Shown: positions 52,855-61,987, numbered from the stretch's first letter. The stretch is 64,000 nt of DNA from Collinsella sp. zg1085 (GCF_018889955.1 NZ_CP076545.1:1612001-1676000), one strand, 5' to 3'. Numbers and translations: made by a program. Notes: generated by a model from the sequence alone, not told the origin.

Positions 52855-54375
52855 TTACGATAGGAAAACGCCGTTCACGCAGGTGTGGAGCCGGTGGAGG
52901 AATGCGGCCATGTCCTGACGGGCAACCGGGGCGAGACCGCGGAAGGTGCCGTCGGGGAAGCCAGTTGAGATGCCCGTGCGCGCGAGCCACCAGATCTCCC
53001 GGCAATGGGGCGTCGACTCGGAGACGTCGGGGAACCTACCTATGTCTGCAGCGGTAGGCTCAAAGGCTGGGGAGCCAGCGATGCGGTAGAGGAACGCAGC
53101 CATATCCTGGCGCGCCACATGGCTGAGGCCTCGGTAGGTTCCATCGCTCCATCCCTCTGCGATTGCCCGAGAACCGACCCAGCAGATCTCTTTGAAATGC
53201 GGTGTCGCGGGTGAGACGTCGGAGAATCTTTGCATGTCGGCAGCATTCGGCACGTAGTACGGTGATCCCGCCGTGCGATAGAGCATGGCAGCCATGTCTT
53301 GACGCGCGATGCTCGACTCGCCGCGGAAGGTGCCATCGGGGAACCCGTTTGCGATGCCCCGCTTCTTGAGCCAGCCGATATCTTCATGATGCGGGGTGCC
53401 ATGCGTCACATCGGAGAAGCCGTAGAGCCTGAACGGTGTGAAGGCGCTGACATCAACTGCCCCGGCGATGCCGTCAACCGTGCCGCTCGACGTGTACTGC
53501 CAGCCGTGAAACGACGGGGAGCATGCGGCAATGTCGAATCTGAGGGTGGGGAAGTACTGGGCAACCCAGCTGGTGCGATCCCAGATATATCGGCTGTTGA
53601 GCGGGCCGTTGAGGTAGCTGGTGTAGCTGTAGACCGAGACATCGTGATACCCGGCGCGAGCCAGCGCCTTAAAGTACGCCTGCACAATCTGCTCATACAC
53701 TCGGGGGCTCGAAGGGGGCGTGTGGCCTGTCCAAGACCATTTCTCAAGGTCGTAGTAGATGGGGAGGATGGGTTTCGCGTCGTAGCGCTTAAGAAGCTCT
53801 GCGGTCCAGTCTCCCTCTCTTGCGGCGAACGTCGCATCGTATGCGTAGCTGTACAGGTAGATGCCGTAAGGCATACCCACACGCTTGCATTCGATGATGT
53901 TGCGCCTGAACTGGACGTCCTCGTTGCCGACGCCGTAGCCGCAGCGAAGGATGGCCGCATCGACGCCGGAGCTCTTCACGCGATCCCAGTCTATTGCCCC
54001 TTGGAACGTGGATACGTCAATTACCTTGGTGGCGGGGGAGGCAAAGACGTTTCCCTCGCCATCGAGGAAGGTCTTACCGCGCTCCGACTGAATCCATGCA
54101 TGGGTTTTGGCCTGAGGAGCGGGCCGCGCCGAGCGGAGGGAGGCGGCAGGTGAGGCAGGATCGGGCTGGGGGTTTTCGCGCGCCCAGGCGACGTAGTCGT
54201 CGTAAGACGAGAGGTGCGCGAGGTCGTCGGCCTCGAGTGCATGGACGGGGATGGGCACAGCTATCGATGTGAGAGCCGCGGCTCCCGCGAGGAACGTGCG
54301 TCTGCTCTGGCTACGGCTCGTCGGGCTCGTATGGCGTCGCGGCGGGTTCACCGTGTGGCTTTCAGATAGGTTCAT
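52855..54375 (-). CDS. Secreted GH25-type hydrolase with three SLH-like modules
   Basis: A 506-residue exported protein. The N-terminus has a twin-arginine-like SRRTFLAGAAA signal ending in VHALEAD. Residues about 112-320 match GH25 muramidases (VIDVSTFQGAIDWDRVK, ILRCGYG, GIYLYSYA, then PIYYDLEKW, the last holding the catalytic Asp/Glu pair). The C-terminus has three SLH-like modules (FSDVTHGTPHHEDIGWL, FSDVSPATPHFKEICWV, FPDVSESTPHCREIWWL, each with xARQDMAAxL). It probably cleaves peptidoglycan while held to a wall polymer. The modules are of the same type as those on the ABC ATPase of this island. Confidence 0.9.
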   Translation of the reverse strand: MNLSESHTVNPPRRHTSPTSRSQSRRTFLAGAAALTSIAVPIPVHALEADDLAHLSSYDDYVAWARENPQPDPASPAASLRSARPAPQAKTHAWIQSERGKTFLDGEGNVFASPATKVIDVSTFQGAIDWDRVKSSGVDAAILRCGYGVGNEDVQFRRNIIECKRVGMPYGIYLYSYAYDATFAAREGDWTAELLKRYDAKPILPIYYDLEKWSWTGHTPPSSPRVYEQIVQAYFKALARAGYHDVSVYSYTSYLNGPLNSRYIWDRTSWVAQYFPTLRFDIAACSPSFHGWQYTSSGTVDGIAGAVDVSAFTPFRLYGFSDVTHGTPHHEDIGWLKKRGIANGFPDGTFRGESSIARQDMAAMLYRTAGSPYYVPNAADMQRFSDVSPATPHFKEICWVGSRAIAEGWSDGTYRGLSHVARQDMAAFLYRIAGSPAFEPTAADIGRFPDVSESTPHCREIWWLARTGISTGFPDGTFRGLAPVARQDMAAFLHRLHTCVNGVFLS

Positions 54376-54633
54376 AGCGCCCTCATTTCGTTTGTGGTTG
54401 AATTTGCTCTACATATGATAAGACCATATCGCCGGTTTCGTCGAAGACCTAAATGAATCTGCGTCAGTTTCACTCTGATTCCTTATATTCAATACCAGTT
54501 CCCTCTTCTCATGCCCCGTCTCCGCTTCTGTCATATAATGAGTTTCCCCTGATTCCTTGCCACCGGGTGCGCTTCTAGCGCCTATGCGCGCATCATCCTC
54601 GACTAGGTGACGTTTGGCTGCGGTACGTGACGC
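54376..54633. other. Upstream region of GH25 gene
   Basis: No gene is recognised. It should contain the GH25 promoter on the minus strand. Composition falls back to AT-richer values here, marking the right edge of the GC-rich island. Confidence 0.4.
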
Positions 54634-55311
54634 TTCTTCTGCCCGCTCGATGTCCTTATCTGCGAGGGAGGTGAGGGCATTAAGAGAGCCAGGCGCGCCG
54701 TGTGGCCAAATGAATGTCTTCAAAGATGCACCACTACCAGGTCGAAGACGCAGGCAGGAGCCGACCTCTACGCCATCGCGACAGACCTCATGCGCATTAC
54801 GAGTAGCCAAGAGGCGACAAAGTGGATAGTGCGCTTTCAAAGGTGATGCTCTGACTACGAGGAGTTCTTGAAAGAACGCGCAGAGGACGGGCGTCGCTTC
54901 AAACACAAGAGACTCAGGAAAGCAAAGCGCGTGCTTACTGCACTCTGCAGCGCCGGGACGCTCTTCACGTATCTGGAGGATGACCTTATGGCTAGGGGCA
55001 CTGTCCCCTTCCTGTCGAATAAGATAGAGAATCGAAACGGCCGTATCAGACGGATGCTCTTGATGCATCGTGGCATGAATATTGACCACAGGATAAAAGC
55101 GGTCTTCTGGCTTTGCTATATAGAGTCCGAGGATACCCAAGAGCTTTGCCAGTCTGCTGCGCGAGTTCCTGACGACGCTCAGGTAAGGGAGTGGCGAAGG
55201 CTGGCCGCCAAAGAACGGGGAGACGAGGGCGGCATGCCTGCTAGATGGGGCAAGGGATTGGTGTGGTCTGAGCTTCATCACAGTATGCCTTATCCGTACT
55301 CGATTGATTAG
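54634..55311 (+). pseudogene. IS1249/IS256-like transposase remnant
   Basis: The plus-strand frame starting at 54634 reads LDVLICEGGEGIKRARRAVW, then TTTRSKTQAGADLYAIATDL, then after an in-frame TGA (54844-54846) CSDYEEFLKE, and continues to NKIENRNGRIRRMLLMHRGM and DHRIKAVFWLCYIESE. This order is that of IS1249-type transposases (CDGG.GF..A...WP, TTTRPKTQAG, then NRIEGGVN..LR.MLR.HRG and KAVFWWCY). The TGA replaces a Trp codon. About ten residues seem deleted after LQRC, and the N-terminal third is missing, so the gene is dead. It lies at the junction of the GC-rich island with tRNA-Asp. Confidence 0.75.
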
Positions 55312-55530
55312 GCTCTTTACACACTTTTCTGCCTATATGCCCATTATTTATATGCCAAGCCCGCCGCTCTTGCCAAGCGCAGGCTAGAGGTGTTATCTGG
55401 AGATATGTTTCAAAATGTGTGCCAATTTGCTCTTGGCACGCCTGCTCAGACACTCTTTTCAAAGGGAAAAGTTTCCTTGGGACAGAATGTTGCCTTGAAT
55501 AATCCAAAACGCAGCGCTAACACACTCGAC
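55312..55530. other. Non-coding stretch
   Basis: No gene is recognised. A stem GTGCCAA / TTGGCAC with a 7-base loop near 55422-55441 has no T-run. Confidence 0.4.
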
Positions 55531-55555
55531 AAAAAAACCCTGCTCAAGGCAGGGT
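55531..55555 (-). terminator. Rho-independent terminator after tRNA-Asp
   Basis: On the minus strand ACCCTGC / GCAGGGT with a 5-base loop is followed by seven T. It lies 14 bases past the tRNA-Asp 3' end. Confidence 0.92.
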
Positions 55556-55569
55556 ATAGCAAGCAAGGG

Positions 55570-55643
<74 letters not shown>

Positions 55644-55781
55644 AGACAGCATATGCTGCGAGAGAAAGTATACACAGAACCTATAAGATGGCGCAAGAAG
55701 AATTTTTAACGAATTTCTCAGACGATGACCTGCGCAAATCTTTCACAGCTTTTGAAGTGCTTGCGCCCCATTTTCACAAAT

Positions 55782-55859
55782 CGCAGATTGCGGGTCACGA
55801 GTTGCAGACCACAAGATACAAGCCACAGTTTGCAGATTACGGGTTACAGCTTACATACC
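55782..55859. repeat. Heptanucleotide repeat array 1 (11 units)
   Basis: Eleven back-to-back 7-mers follow the pattern YRCRRRY, for example CGCAGAT, TGCGGGT, CACGAGT, TGCAGAC, TACAAGC and TACGGGT, always with C at position 3. The array is followed by TTCAAGCACATTACTCTTGC. Confidence 0.75.
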
Positions 55860-55918
55860 AAACACTTTCAAGCACATTACTCTTGCAGTTCAACTCGGCT
55901 GCCTTACGAGTTATACTC

Positions 55919-56022
55919 CGCAGATTACAAATGCAACTTGCAAATTGCAGGTCACGAGCCGCGGGTCACGGGTTGCAAACCATAGGCTACAAGCCGCAAA
56001 CCACAATCTACACGCCACACAG
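55919..56022. repeat. Heptanucleotide repeat array 2 (~15 units)
   Basis: About fifteen 7-mers of the same YRCRRRY type (TGCAACT, TGCAAAT, CACGAGC, CGCGGGT, TGCAAAC, CGCAAAC, TACACGC) with one unit a base short. It is followed by the same TTCAAGCACATTACTCT segment as array 1, 157 bp away, so the whole block seems duplicated. The long plus-strand open frame across both arrays is not considered a gene. Confidence 0.75.
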
Positions 56023-56128
56023 CTTCAAGCACATTACTCTCGCAGCTCAGCCAGCCAACCCCACAAGCCTGTGGCACCATCGCTCGCCACCGGCAAGACC
56101 ACCAGCAGCGCACACCCCAACTACACCC

Positions 56129-56602
56129 TTACAAGTCAACAATCTCAACGGAGGCTACAATACCATCTTTAACCTGTATCTCAGCCACAGTTGCACCCCG
56201 CATACCACGCGGATACGATGCCGACCCCGGATTTATCAGCAAGCTTTCCCCGCGCCTCTCAACGCGCGCCACATGCGTATGCCCGCAAATACAAACATCT
56301 GCCTGACCTATTGGCAAATCTTCCTCATAATGGGCTACGGCAAACGTAACACCCTTAAACTCAAACTGTGCCAGACGACCAAGCTCAGGACCATAGTCAT
56401 AGTACCAGTCGTTATTACCAAGCACACCGTGTATAGGAGCCAGCGCACGCAAGGTTTCCCAGTCAGACTCAGAGGTAATGTCTCCCGCATGAACCAACAA
56501 ATCCGCACCATCAAGCACCTGCAACAAGCGCTCGCTCAAGCGTCCATGCGTATCAGAAAGCACTACCACGCGCTTACATCCGGGAACCACAAAACCCGCC
56601 AT
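56129..56602 (-). CDS. YfcE/MJ0936-type metallophosphoesterase
   Basis: A 157-residue calcineurin-like phosphoesterase. All metal-site blocks are present in order: SDTHG (16-20), GD at 40-41, GNND, H in VAHYEE and GHTH. Members are small cytosolic phosphodiesterases with unclear natural substrates. It lies 13 bases after the LytTR regulator gene on the same strand and may be its co-transcribed neighbour. Confidence 0.92.
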   Translation of the reverse strand: MAGFVVPGCKRVVVLSDTHGRLSERLLQVLDGADLLVHAGDITSESDWETLRALAPIHGVLGNNDWYYDYGPELGRLAQFEFKGVTFAVAHYEEDLPIGQADVCICGHTHVARVERRGESLLINPGSASYPRGMRGATVAEIQVKDGIVASVEIVDL

Positions 56603-56615
56603 TAAAAACCTGCCA

Positions 56616-57359
56616 TTACAAACTCAACGCCTTTTTAAGCGGCGCCACGCGACGACGTGACACCGGAATGAGGTCTTCAACACCAATAATCCCCAGCTGA
56701 GTAGCGCCCGACAGTACTGTCTCAACATCCTCAACGTGGCTCAAATTAACTATGTAGCGGCGATGCACCCTGAAAAACCCAAACTCAGACAGCTTGGATT
56801 CAAATTGCGCAAGCGAGGTTGTTGATAAAAACCTATCGTCATCGGTAAAGATGCAAGAGTAGTCGTCCTTTGCCATGATATATAGAATCTGGTCAACCGG
56901 AATAAGCACCTTACGCCCGCTCTTCTCAACCGGAATGCGCTCAACAGAACTCGTTGTTTGGCTAGTAACCGGTGGCTCTGGTGGCTCAGGAATCGGCTTT
57001 GCACGTGCCAAAACTTTCTCTATGGCTCGCTCAAGGCGGTCTTCCTCAACGGGCTTCATGAGATAATCGACAGCATCAACCTCAAAAGCCTCAAGAGCAT
57101 GGTCACTGTATGCAGTTACAAAAACCACCGCTGGCGGATTCCTCAGCTTTCGGAGTGCTTCAGCCAGTTGAATACCAGAGACCCCTGGCATTGAAATATC
57201 CAAAAAGACAACATCGACGCGGCTGTTCATAAGAGTTTCAATAGCCGTCCGCACACTCGATGCCTCAGCAATTTCGGCGATTTCGCCCGTTTGCTCTAAC
57301 AGATATTTCAGCTCTGAGCGTGCAGGTGCCTCATCATCGACAACCATAGCTCGCAGCAT
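56616..57359 (-). CDS. LytTR-family response regulator
   Basis: A 247-residue regulator with an N-terminal receiver domain (VVDDE 6-10, phospho-acceptor Asp54 in VFLDISMPG, then Lys in YLMKPVEEDRL) and a C-terminal LytTR DNA-binding domain (about 145-245; DDYSCIFTDDDRFLSTTSL, FFRVHRRYIVNL). Family members (LytR, AgrA, BtsR) control cell-wall, toxin or nutrient-uptake genes. The partner is the LytS-like kinase upstream, 78 bases away. Confidence 0.93.
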   Translation of the reverse strand: MLRAMVVDDEAPARSELKYLLEQTGEIAEIAEASSVRTAIETLMNSRVDVVFLDISMPGVSGIQLAEALRKLRNPPAVVFVTAYSDHALEAFEVDAVDYLMKPVEEDRLERAIEKVLARAKPIPEPPEPPVTSQTTSSVERIPVEKSGRKVLIPVDQILYIMAKDDYSCIFTDDDRFLSTTSLAQFESKLSEFGFFRVHRRYIVNLSHVEDVETVLSGATQLGIIGVEDLIPVSRRRVAPLKKALSL

Positions 57360-57437
57360 GCATCAGTCCTTCCCACGTCGCATTCGCTCGCGCGTCTCAC
57401 GGCGCATCAGTGTCTTGCCTTCTGCCGTTATTCTACC

Positions 57438-58769
57438 CTATGCAAAGATGCTTCCGCGTAAATCAAGATGAAGTTTAATCATCGTTCCCGCGCCTGGAGT
57501 TGATAGAGCCTTTGCGGTAGAACGCGGTCCATAAAAACGCTTGATGCGCTCATGAATATTATGCATAGCAATTCCTGCTCCCCCGCCCTGTTTTTGGTCA
57601 GAGCGCGCGGAGCCAAGGGTTCGTTCAAACAGGCGCGAGGCAATTTCTTCGTCCATGCCCACGCCATCATCGGTAACAGAAATATCTATACCATCACCGC
57701 CATCAGTTGCAACCGAGACTTCAATATGCAGGGGACCTTCGTCGCGCATAGCGTGGCGCACCGCATTTTCAACCAAGGGCTGAATAACAAAAGCAGGAAT
57801 AGGGGTATCGTCGGCACCATCTTCAATATTAAAGCAAACAATAATGCGGTCCTCACCAAATCGCGCTCGCTCAAACAAGAGATAGCGTTTTGTCTGAGCA
57901 ATCTCACGCGAAACCGAGATAAGCGACCCCGAGGTATCGAGCGTGGTGCGATAAAACGAAGCAAACTCCCGAAGCAGCTCGCGTGCCTGCGCAGGTGCGG
58001 TACGGGTAAGCGAGGCAATAGTGTTAAGCGTATTAAACAAAAAATGAGGGTTAATTTGCGCTTGGAGTGCCCGCAGCTCAGCGCGTGCTACCAGCTCTTC
58101 TTGCTCCTCTAACTCATGAATAGCAAGTTGTGTTGAAATAAGCTCTGCATAACCAGACACAAGTGCATATTGCGTTTGGTCAACATCGCGGGGTCGACGA
58201 AAATAAAACTTAAGCGCCCCTATCGAGCGACCACTCACCTGCAGTGGCACAACAATGCCCGCCGGAATAGTATTAGTAGCTCCTGTTTTGGTACTTTGAA
58301 ACGTCCCTCTGGTAAAAGACTGAGCAATACCATGTTCTATGGCATAGTGCGTTGCAGGCGTATGAATGGCTGTACCCGGCGTAAACTCATACGACAAATC
58401 GCCCGCGCTGGCCAAAATGCTTGTGGTATCGGTTACCGCAACAGTCATGGCGCGCGTTTCGCTGAGTAGGCGCTTGCAAACAGAAAGCGAAGCCTCGGGC
58501 GTAAGACCATGACGAATATCTTCGAGCATGTCTGAGGCAATGCTAAGCGAGCGCTCGGTATATTGCGAGCGCAGCATATCGGGGCTGCGCACCAAGTAAA
58601 TAAAGAAGCAGACAAATACCAAAAGCAAAATAGAAGCAACAACCATGCTCAAAGGATTTGCGTGTATACGCAGGGCATATACGAGATACACCAGCAACAA
58701 GAGAACGCAAAAAATCGAAACGCCGCGCAAAATCTGCGCCGTGTTAATTCGTTTCTGCATGTCTTGCAT
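57438..58769 (-). CDS. LytS/BtsS-like sensor histidine kinase
   Basis: A 443-residue membrane kinase. Two hydrophobic helices lie near 15-60, a GAF-like domain follows (about 90-210), then the PF06580 His-kinase block with INPHFLFNTLNTIASL and an HATPase_c domain (PLVENAVRHAM, VTDDGVGMDEE, GIAMHNIHERIKRFYG). This is the LytS/YehU architecture and pairs with the LytTR regulator. It has only two membrane helices, fewer than true LytS, so it may sense a cytoplasmic signal through GAF. Thirteen bases separate it from the glycosyltransferase stop. Confidence 0.92.
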   Translation of the reverse strand: MQDMQKRINTAQILRGVSIFCVLLLLVYLVYALRIHANPLSMVVASILLLVFVCFFIYLVRSPDMLRSQYTERSLSIASDMLEDIRHGLTPEASLSVCKRLLSETRAMTVAVTDTTSILASAGDLSYEFTPGTAIHTPATHYAIEHGIAQSFTRGTFQSTKTGATNTIPAGIVVPLQVSGRSIGALKFYFRRPRDVDQTQYALVSGYAELISTQLAIHELEEQEELVARAELRALQAQINPHFLFNTLNTIASLTRTAPAQARELLREFASFYRTTLDTSGSLISVSREIAQTKRYLLFERARFGEDRIIVCFNIEDGADDTPIPAFVIQPLVENAVRHAMRDEGPLHIEVSVATDGGDGIDISVTDDGVGMDEEIASRLFERTLGSARSDQKQGGGAGIAMHNIHERIKRFYGPRSTAKALSTPGAGTMIKLHLDLRGSIFA

Positions 58770-58782
58770 CTCAACCGCCTAG

Positions 58783-59970
58783 CTACGCGCCTAACAATAC
58801 CTGCCCTAGCTTAGCATCTCCCCACAATCCATTCATGATGGTAGGCCAAAAACGTTGGAAGGCAAGATAGCGATGTGCGTTTTCGCGTGCATACTGCTTG
58901 GCATCCGTCAGACCATGGCGCCAAATCTCGGCATATGCACGGTGTTCGCTCGTCAAAAAGGAGCGAATCAGAGCCGTTTTTTGAATACGCTCATCAAGTG
59001 CTTCGGTAAGCCATGGACCTGGATACGGCATAAGCGCAGCAGGTGTGACCTGGTTAAACTCGCGCTGACGAGCAGCAAAGGCAAGCTTTTCGCGCTCATA
59101 CACCCACCGATAAACATCTTGCATAAAACGACCGGCGTACTCCCCCATATGCGCAGGTGGTTCATGCCACAGTGACCACTGGTTGTCAAACCACATGTCA
59201 TAGCCAAAGAGCATAAGGTTAAAGAGGTAGTCGAGGTCCTCGCCACGGGTAATGTAGGGGTCAAACGCCACGCGCATATAGGCGCGCGCCGAAAGCGCCA
59301 TGCAGCCGCCACACACATGGTTTGACCTCGAAATACGTGTTCCGGCAAGCGCTGCACGCATCCAGCGATTAAACTCAATACGCTTGGTCCACCAACGATA
59401 ACAAGGTCCCGCCTTGGTGGTATCTGCCAAGGGAGAACCCGCACTGTTATAGAAGTAGCCGGTCTTTGCAATGATGGGGCGACGCTGGCGCGTTTCTTGG
59501 TTAAGACCATATAACCCGCGCTCGACAAAGTCGGCATCCGTAATGAGCTCGTCGTCATCTATAAACAAAACGGCATCATGGCCCAAAATACTTGCAGCAG
59601 CGAGTCCCATATTGCGAATGGCTCCATAGCCACGCAGCGATATACCCTCGCCAATTGCCCGCGGCGCAAGCTGAGACACGCGCTCCATGATGGGACGCGC
59701 TTCATCGTTTGTTATTATCACAATATTGAGCGCGGCATGTGCTTGTACAATTGAGCGCACACGCGCAGCTACCTCAGCAGTTGCCGTAAGAGGACAAACT
59801 ACCAGCAGCAAAATACGCTCGGTGATATGCGCTCGCTCAAGCGAATTAAGACAGCGTTCAAGCTCGGGGGAAGAGTCGTTAAGAGCGGTCGCATGGTCAT
59901 AGCTAAACTGCCCCTGAGCAGCTAAGCCAGCTCCCGTCCAATAACTTGGAACTACCAAGACAGGTCTCAC
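58783..59970 (-). CDS. GT2-like glycosyltransferase
   Basis: A 395-residue GT-A fold enzyme. RPVLVVPSYWTG opens the domain, AVLFIDDDELI supplies the metal-binding acidic motif, and GGCMALS, RGEDLDYLF and WHEP form the acceptor side. It lacks membrane helices. I take the GTG start at 59970, six bases after GGGAGG; the frame is open to 60006. It is in a minus-strand group with the LytS/LytTR pair, which suggests that the pair may regulate surface glycan. Its composition is that of the AT-richer backbone, so it is not part of the 42-54 kb island. Confidence 0.85.
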   Translation of the reverse strand: MRPVLVVPSYWTGAGLAAQGQFSYDHATALNDSSPELERCLNSLERAHITERILLLVVCPLTATAEVAARVRSIVQAHAALNIVIITNDEARPIMERVSQLAPRAIGEGISLRGYGAIRNMGLAAASILGHDAVLFIDDDELITDADFVERGLYGLNQETRQRRPIIAKTGYFYNSAGSPLADTTKAGPCYRWWTKRIEFNRWMRAALAGTRISRSNHVCGGCMALSARAYMRVAFDPYITRGEDLDYLFNLMLFGYDMWFDNQWSLWHEPPAHMGEYAGRFMQDVYRWVYEREKLAFAARQREFNQVTPAALMPYPGPWLTEALDERIQKTALIRSFLTSEHRAYAEIWRHGLTDAKQYARENAHRYLAFQRFWPTIMNGLWGDAKLGQVLLGA

Positions 59971-60050
59971 GTAGTACCTCCCCTCTCGCGAAGGATATGC
60001 GCACACCGTGCCGGGAGCTACAGGTCTAGCTGCTCATTTGGCACTACCGC

Positions 60051-60620
60051 TTAGCTTGACACCTCTACAGCATGAGCGCCAAACGGTGAACGGTCAAGCA
60101 CATAAAACAAGGGACGACCCAATACATACATGATAACCGCTTCTCCTGCTCCTGTTGCAATGAGACCAAAGACATACATTGCAAACCATGCGCCATCAAG
60201 CTGTATGCTAGTAAACGGAATGGTGTAATACCCAATGCCCATAAGCAAAATAGGAAGATATGCCGGAACAATCAACGCGTTGGTAAGTACTGGTCCTGCA
60301 AGCGCAAGCAGGGGTTTTTCGCGCAACTTCCACGAGATAAGCGCACCAATACAGGTTGCAAGCGACCCAAACACAACGTCAAGCAGACCAAGCGCACCCG
60401 AACCGGTGATAACCATGTTAATAACATTTGCTATAACGCAGCCAAGTGTAAGCCCTGGTATTGCGGCAGGCGTGATAAGCGCCAGCACGCACAGTGCTTC
60501 TGACACCCTAAACTGTATGGGACCCCACGCCAAGCTGCCTAAAAAGAGCAGAGATGCCAGAGAGGCAGCAGCGTAGGCGGCGGCAATAATACCGACACGG
60601 GCAAGATATGATGCTTTCAT
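60051..60620 (-). CDS. QueT-like transporter (queuosine precursor uptake)
   Basis: A 189-residue membrane protein with about five helices. The block WGPIQFRVSEALCVLALITP, followed by GLTLGCVIANVI, identifies the QueT family, predicted to bring in preQ0/preQ1 or related precursors for tRNA queuosine. The ATG at 60620 has AGAAGG five bases upstream; a longer frame from 60677 has no ribosome site. I looked for a preQ1 riboswitch in the leader and did not find one I trust. Confidence 0.88.
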   Translation of the reverse strand: MKASYLARVGIIAAAYAAASLASLLFLGSLAWGPIQFRVSEALCVLALITPAAIPGLTLGCVIANVINMVITGSGALGLLDVVFGSLATCIGALISWKLREKPLLALAGPVLTNALIVPAYLPILLMGIGYYTIPFTSIQLDGAWFAMYVFGLIATGAGEAVIMYVLGRPLFYVLDRSPFGAHAVEVSS

Positions 60621-60718
60621 AAGAACCTTCTTTTCATCGAGGGCTTTACTGATACACACCCATCGACGCTCAGGCAACTACAAAAACACCTTGCTGCTAT
60701 CAAGCCATCTTGTGGCCA

Positions 60719-61987
60719 TCAAGATGCTGATGAGAGCTCTGCTTGCTTTTGTAAGCCTGCAAGCTTGATGAGTATAACGAAGCCCACAAGCAGCAAAATC
60801 CCGATGGAAAGCACTCCTAAAGAAGGATCTTGCGTGAGCGACGTCACCACCGATACTAGCAGAGTTCCCATGACTGAGGCATAGCGACCAAAAATGTCAA
60901 AGAAGCCGTAATATTCGTTTGCTTGATGCTTGGGTATTAGCTTGCCAAAATAACTCCGCGAAAGCGCCTGGATACCGCCCTGAAAAAGACCAACCAAAAA
61001 AGCTAAAATCCAAAACTCCACTGCGTCTGTTAAGAAAAAAGCTGCAAATAATACAATGCCCACGTATGCCAACACCGCAACCATAATCATGGTGAGTGTC
61101 CCCAATTTGCCCGCTAGACGACCGTAAATAATGGCTGAAGGGAAGGCCACAAACTGCGTAACCAAAAGCGCCAAAATCAGCTGCGTGCTGTCAATGCCCA
61201 GCGATGCGCCATAGCTGGTTGCCATCGAGATAACCGTATGCACGCCATCGATATAGAAGAAAAATGCCACCATATAGAGCAGCAGCACCTTATTTTTTGC
61301 AATGGCGCTCATTGTGTTGCCAATGCCTTGGAAGGTACTTTTCATGTTAACGAGAAACTTCTCTTTAACCGTGCGCTCCTTGCCATGTACCTGACGGTAG
61401 GTTTTAAGCAGCGGAATGGTAAAAACAAGCCACCATGCGCCGGTAATTACAAAGCTCAAACGCGTACAAAGCAGCTTATCGAGCCCAAGTAACCCTGGAC
61501 CGCCAAAGATAAGACCCAAGCACGCAATAAAAGGAATCGTTGAACCTACATAACCCCAAGCAAAGCCCGCGCTTGATACTGCGTCCATACGCTCATCAGT
61601 GGTAATGTCACACAACATTGCATCGTAGAAGGTCATAGACGAGTTGAGCCCCACGGTGCAAAGCACATAGATTATTAAAAACGCAAAAGCAGACAGCGGC
61701 AAAGCCTGCGCAAAACAAAGCACCAAGCCGGTTAAGAAAAAGCCCAAGAAAAACTTGATTTTGTTTCCCGCATAATCTGCCAGCGACCCCAAAATGGGCA
61801 TGAGCAGCGCCACCGCAAGCGAGGCGATGGTTTGCGCATTGGCCCAAGCACTTACAAGGTCAGCCGACGACGCTCCGGTATTGATGGCACTAAAGTAAAT
61901 GGGGACTACCGAGGTGTTGAGCAGCACTAACGCCGAATTGCCAACATCATACATAACCCAGTTGCGTTCAAGCGCACTAAATTTCAC
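60719..61987 (-). CDS. UMF1-type major facilitator transporter
   Basis: A 422-residue MFS protein with about twelve helices. The N-terminal ERNWVMYDVGNSALVLLN is the hallmark of the UMF1/Atg22-like subgroup, and ALSRSYFGKLIPKHQANEYY matches the second half's signature. The substrate is unknown; efflux of amino acids or other metabolites has been suggested for the group. It starts with GTG at 61987, four bases after AAGGAGG. Confidence 0.9.
   Translation of the reverse strand: MKFSALERNWVMYDVGNSALVLLNTSVVPIYFSAINTGASSADLVSAWANAQTIASLAVALLMPILGSLADYAGNKIKFFLGFFLTGLVLCFAQALPLSAFAFLIIYVLCTVGLNSSMTFYDAMLCDITTDERMDAVSSAGFAWGYVGSTIPFIACLGLIFGGPGLLGLDKLLCTRLSFVITGAWWLVFTIPLLKTYRQVHGKERTVKEKFLVNMKSTFQGIGNTMSAIAKNKVLLLYMVAFFFYIDGVHTVISMATSYGASLGIDSTQLILALLVTQFVAFPSAIIYGRLAGKLGTLTMIMVAVLAYVGIVLFAAFFLTDAVEFWILAFLVGLFQGGIQALSRSYFGKLIPKHQANEYYGFFDIFGRYASVMGTLLVSVVTSLTQDPSLGVLSIGILLLVGFVILIKLAGLQKQAELSSAS

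Noticed and set aside
54409-55281. 290-codon minus-strand open frame
   Set aside because: It is antisense to the recognisable transposase remnant and has no family features.
55688-56605. 305-codon plus-strand open frame
   Set aside because: It runs through the heptanucleotide arrays and antisense to the metallophosphoesterase; its apparent peptide repeats come from the 7-bp period.
60621-60718. preQ1 riboswitch ahead of the QueT-like gene
   Set aside because: I could not find the conserved preQ1-I or -II loop sequences in the leader.
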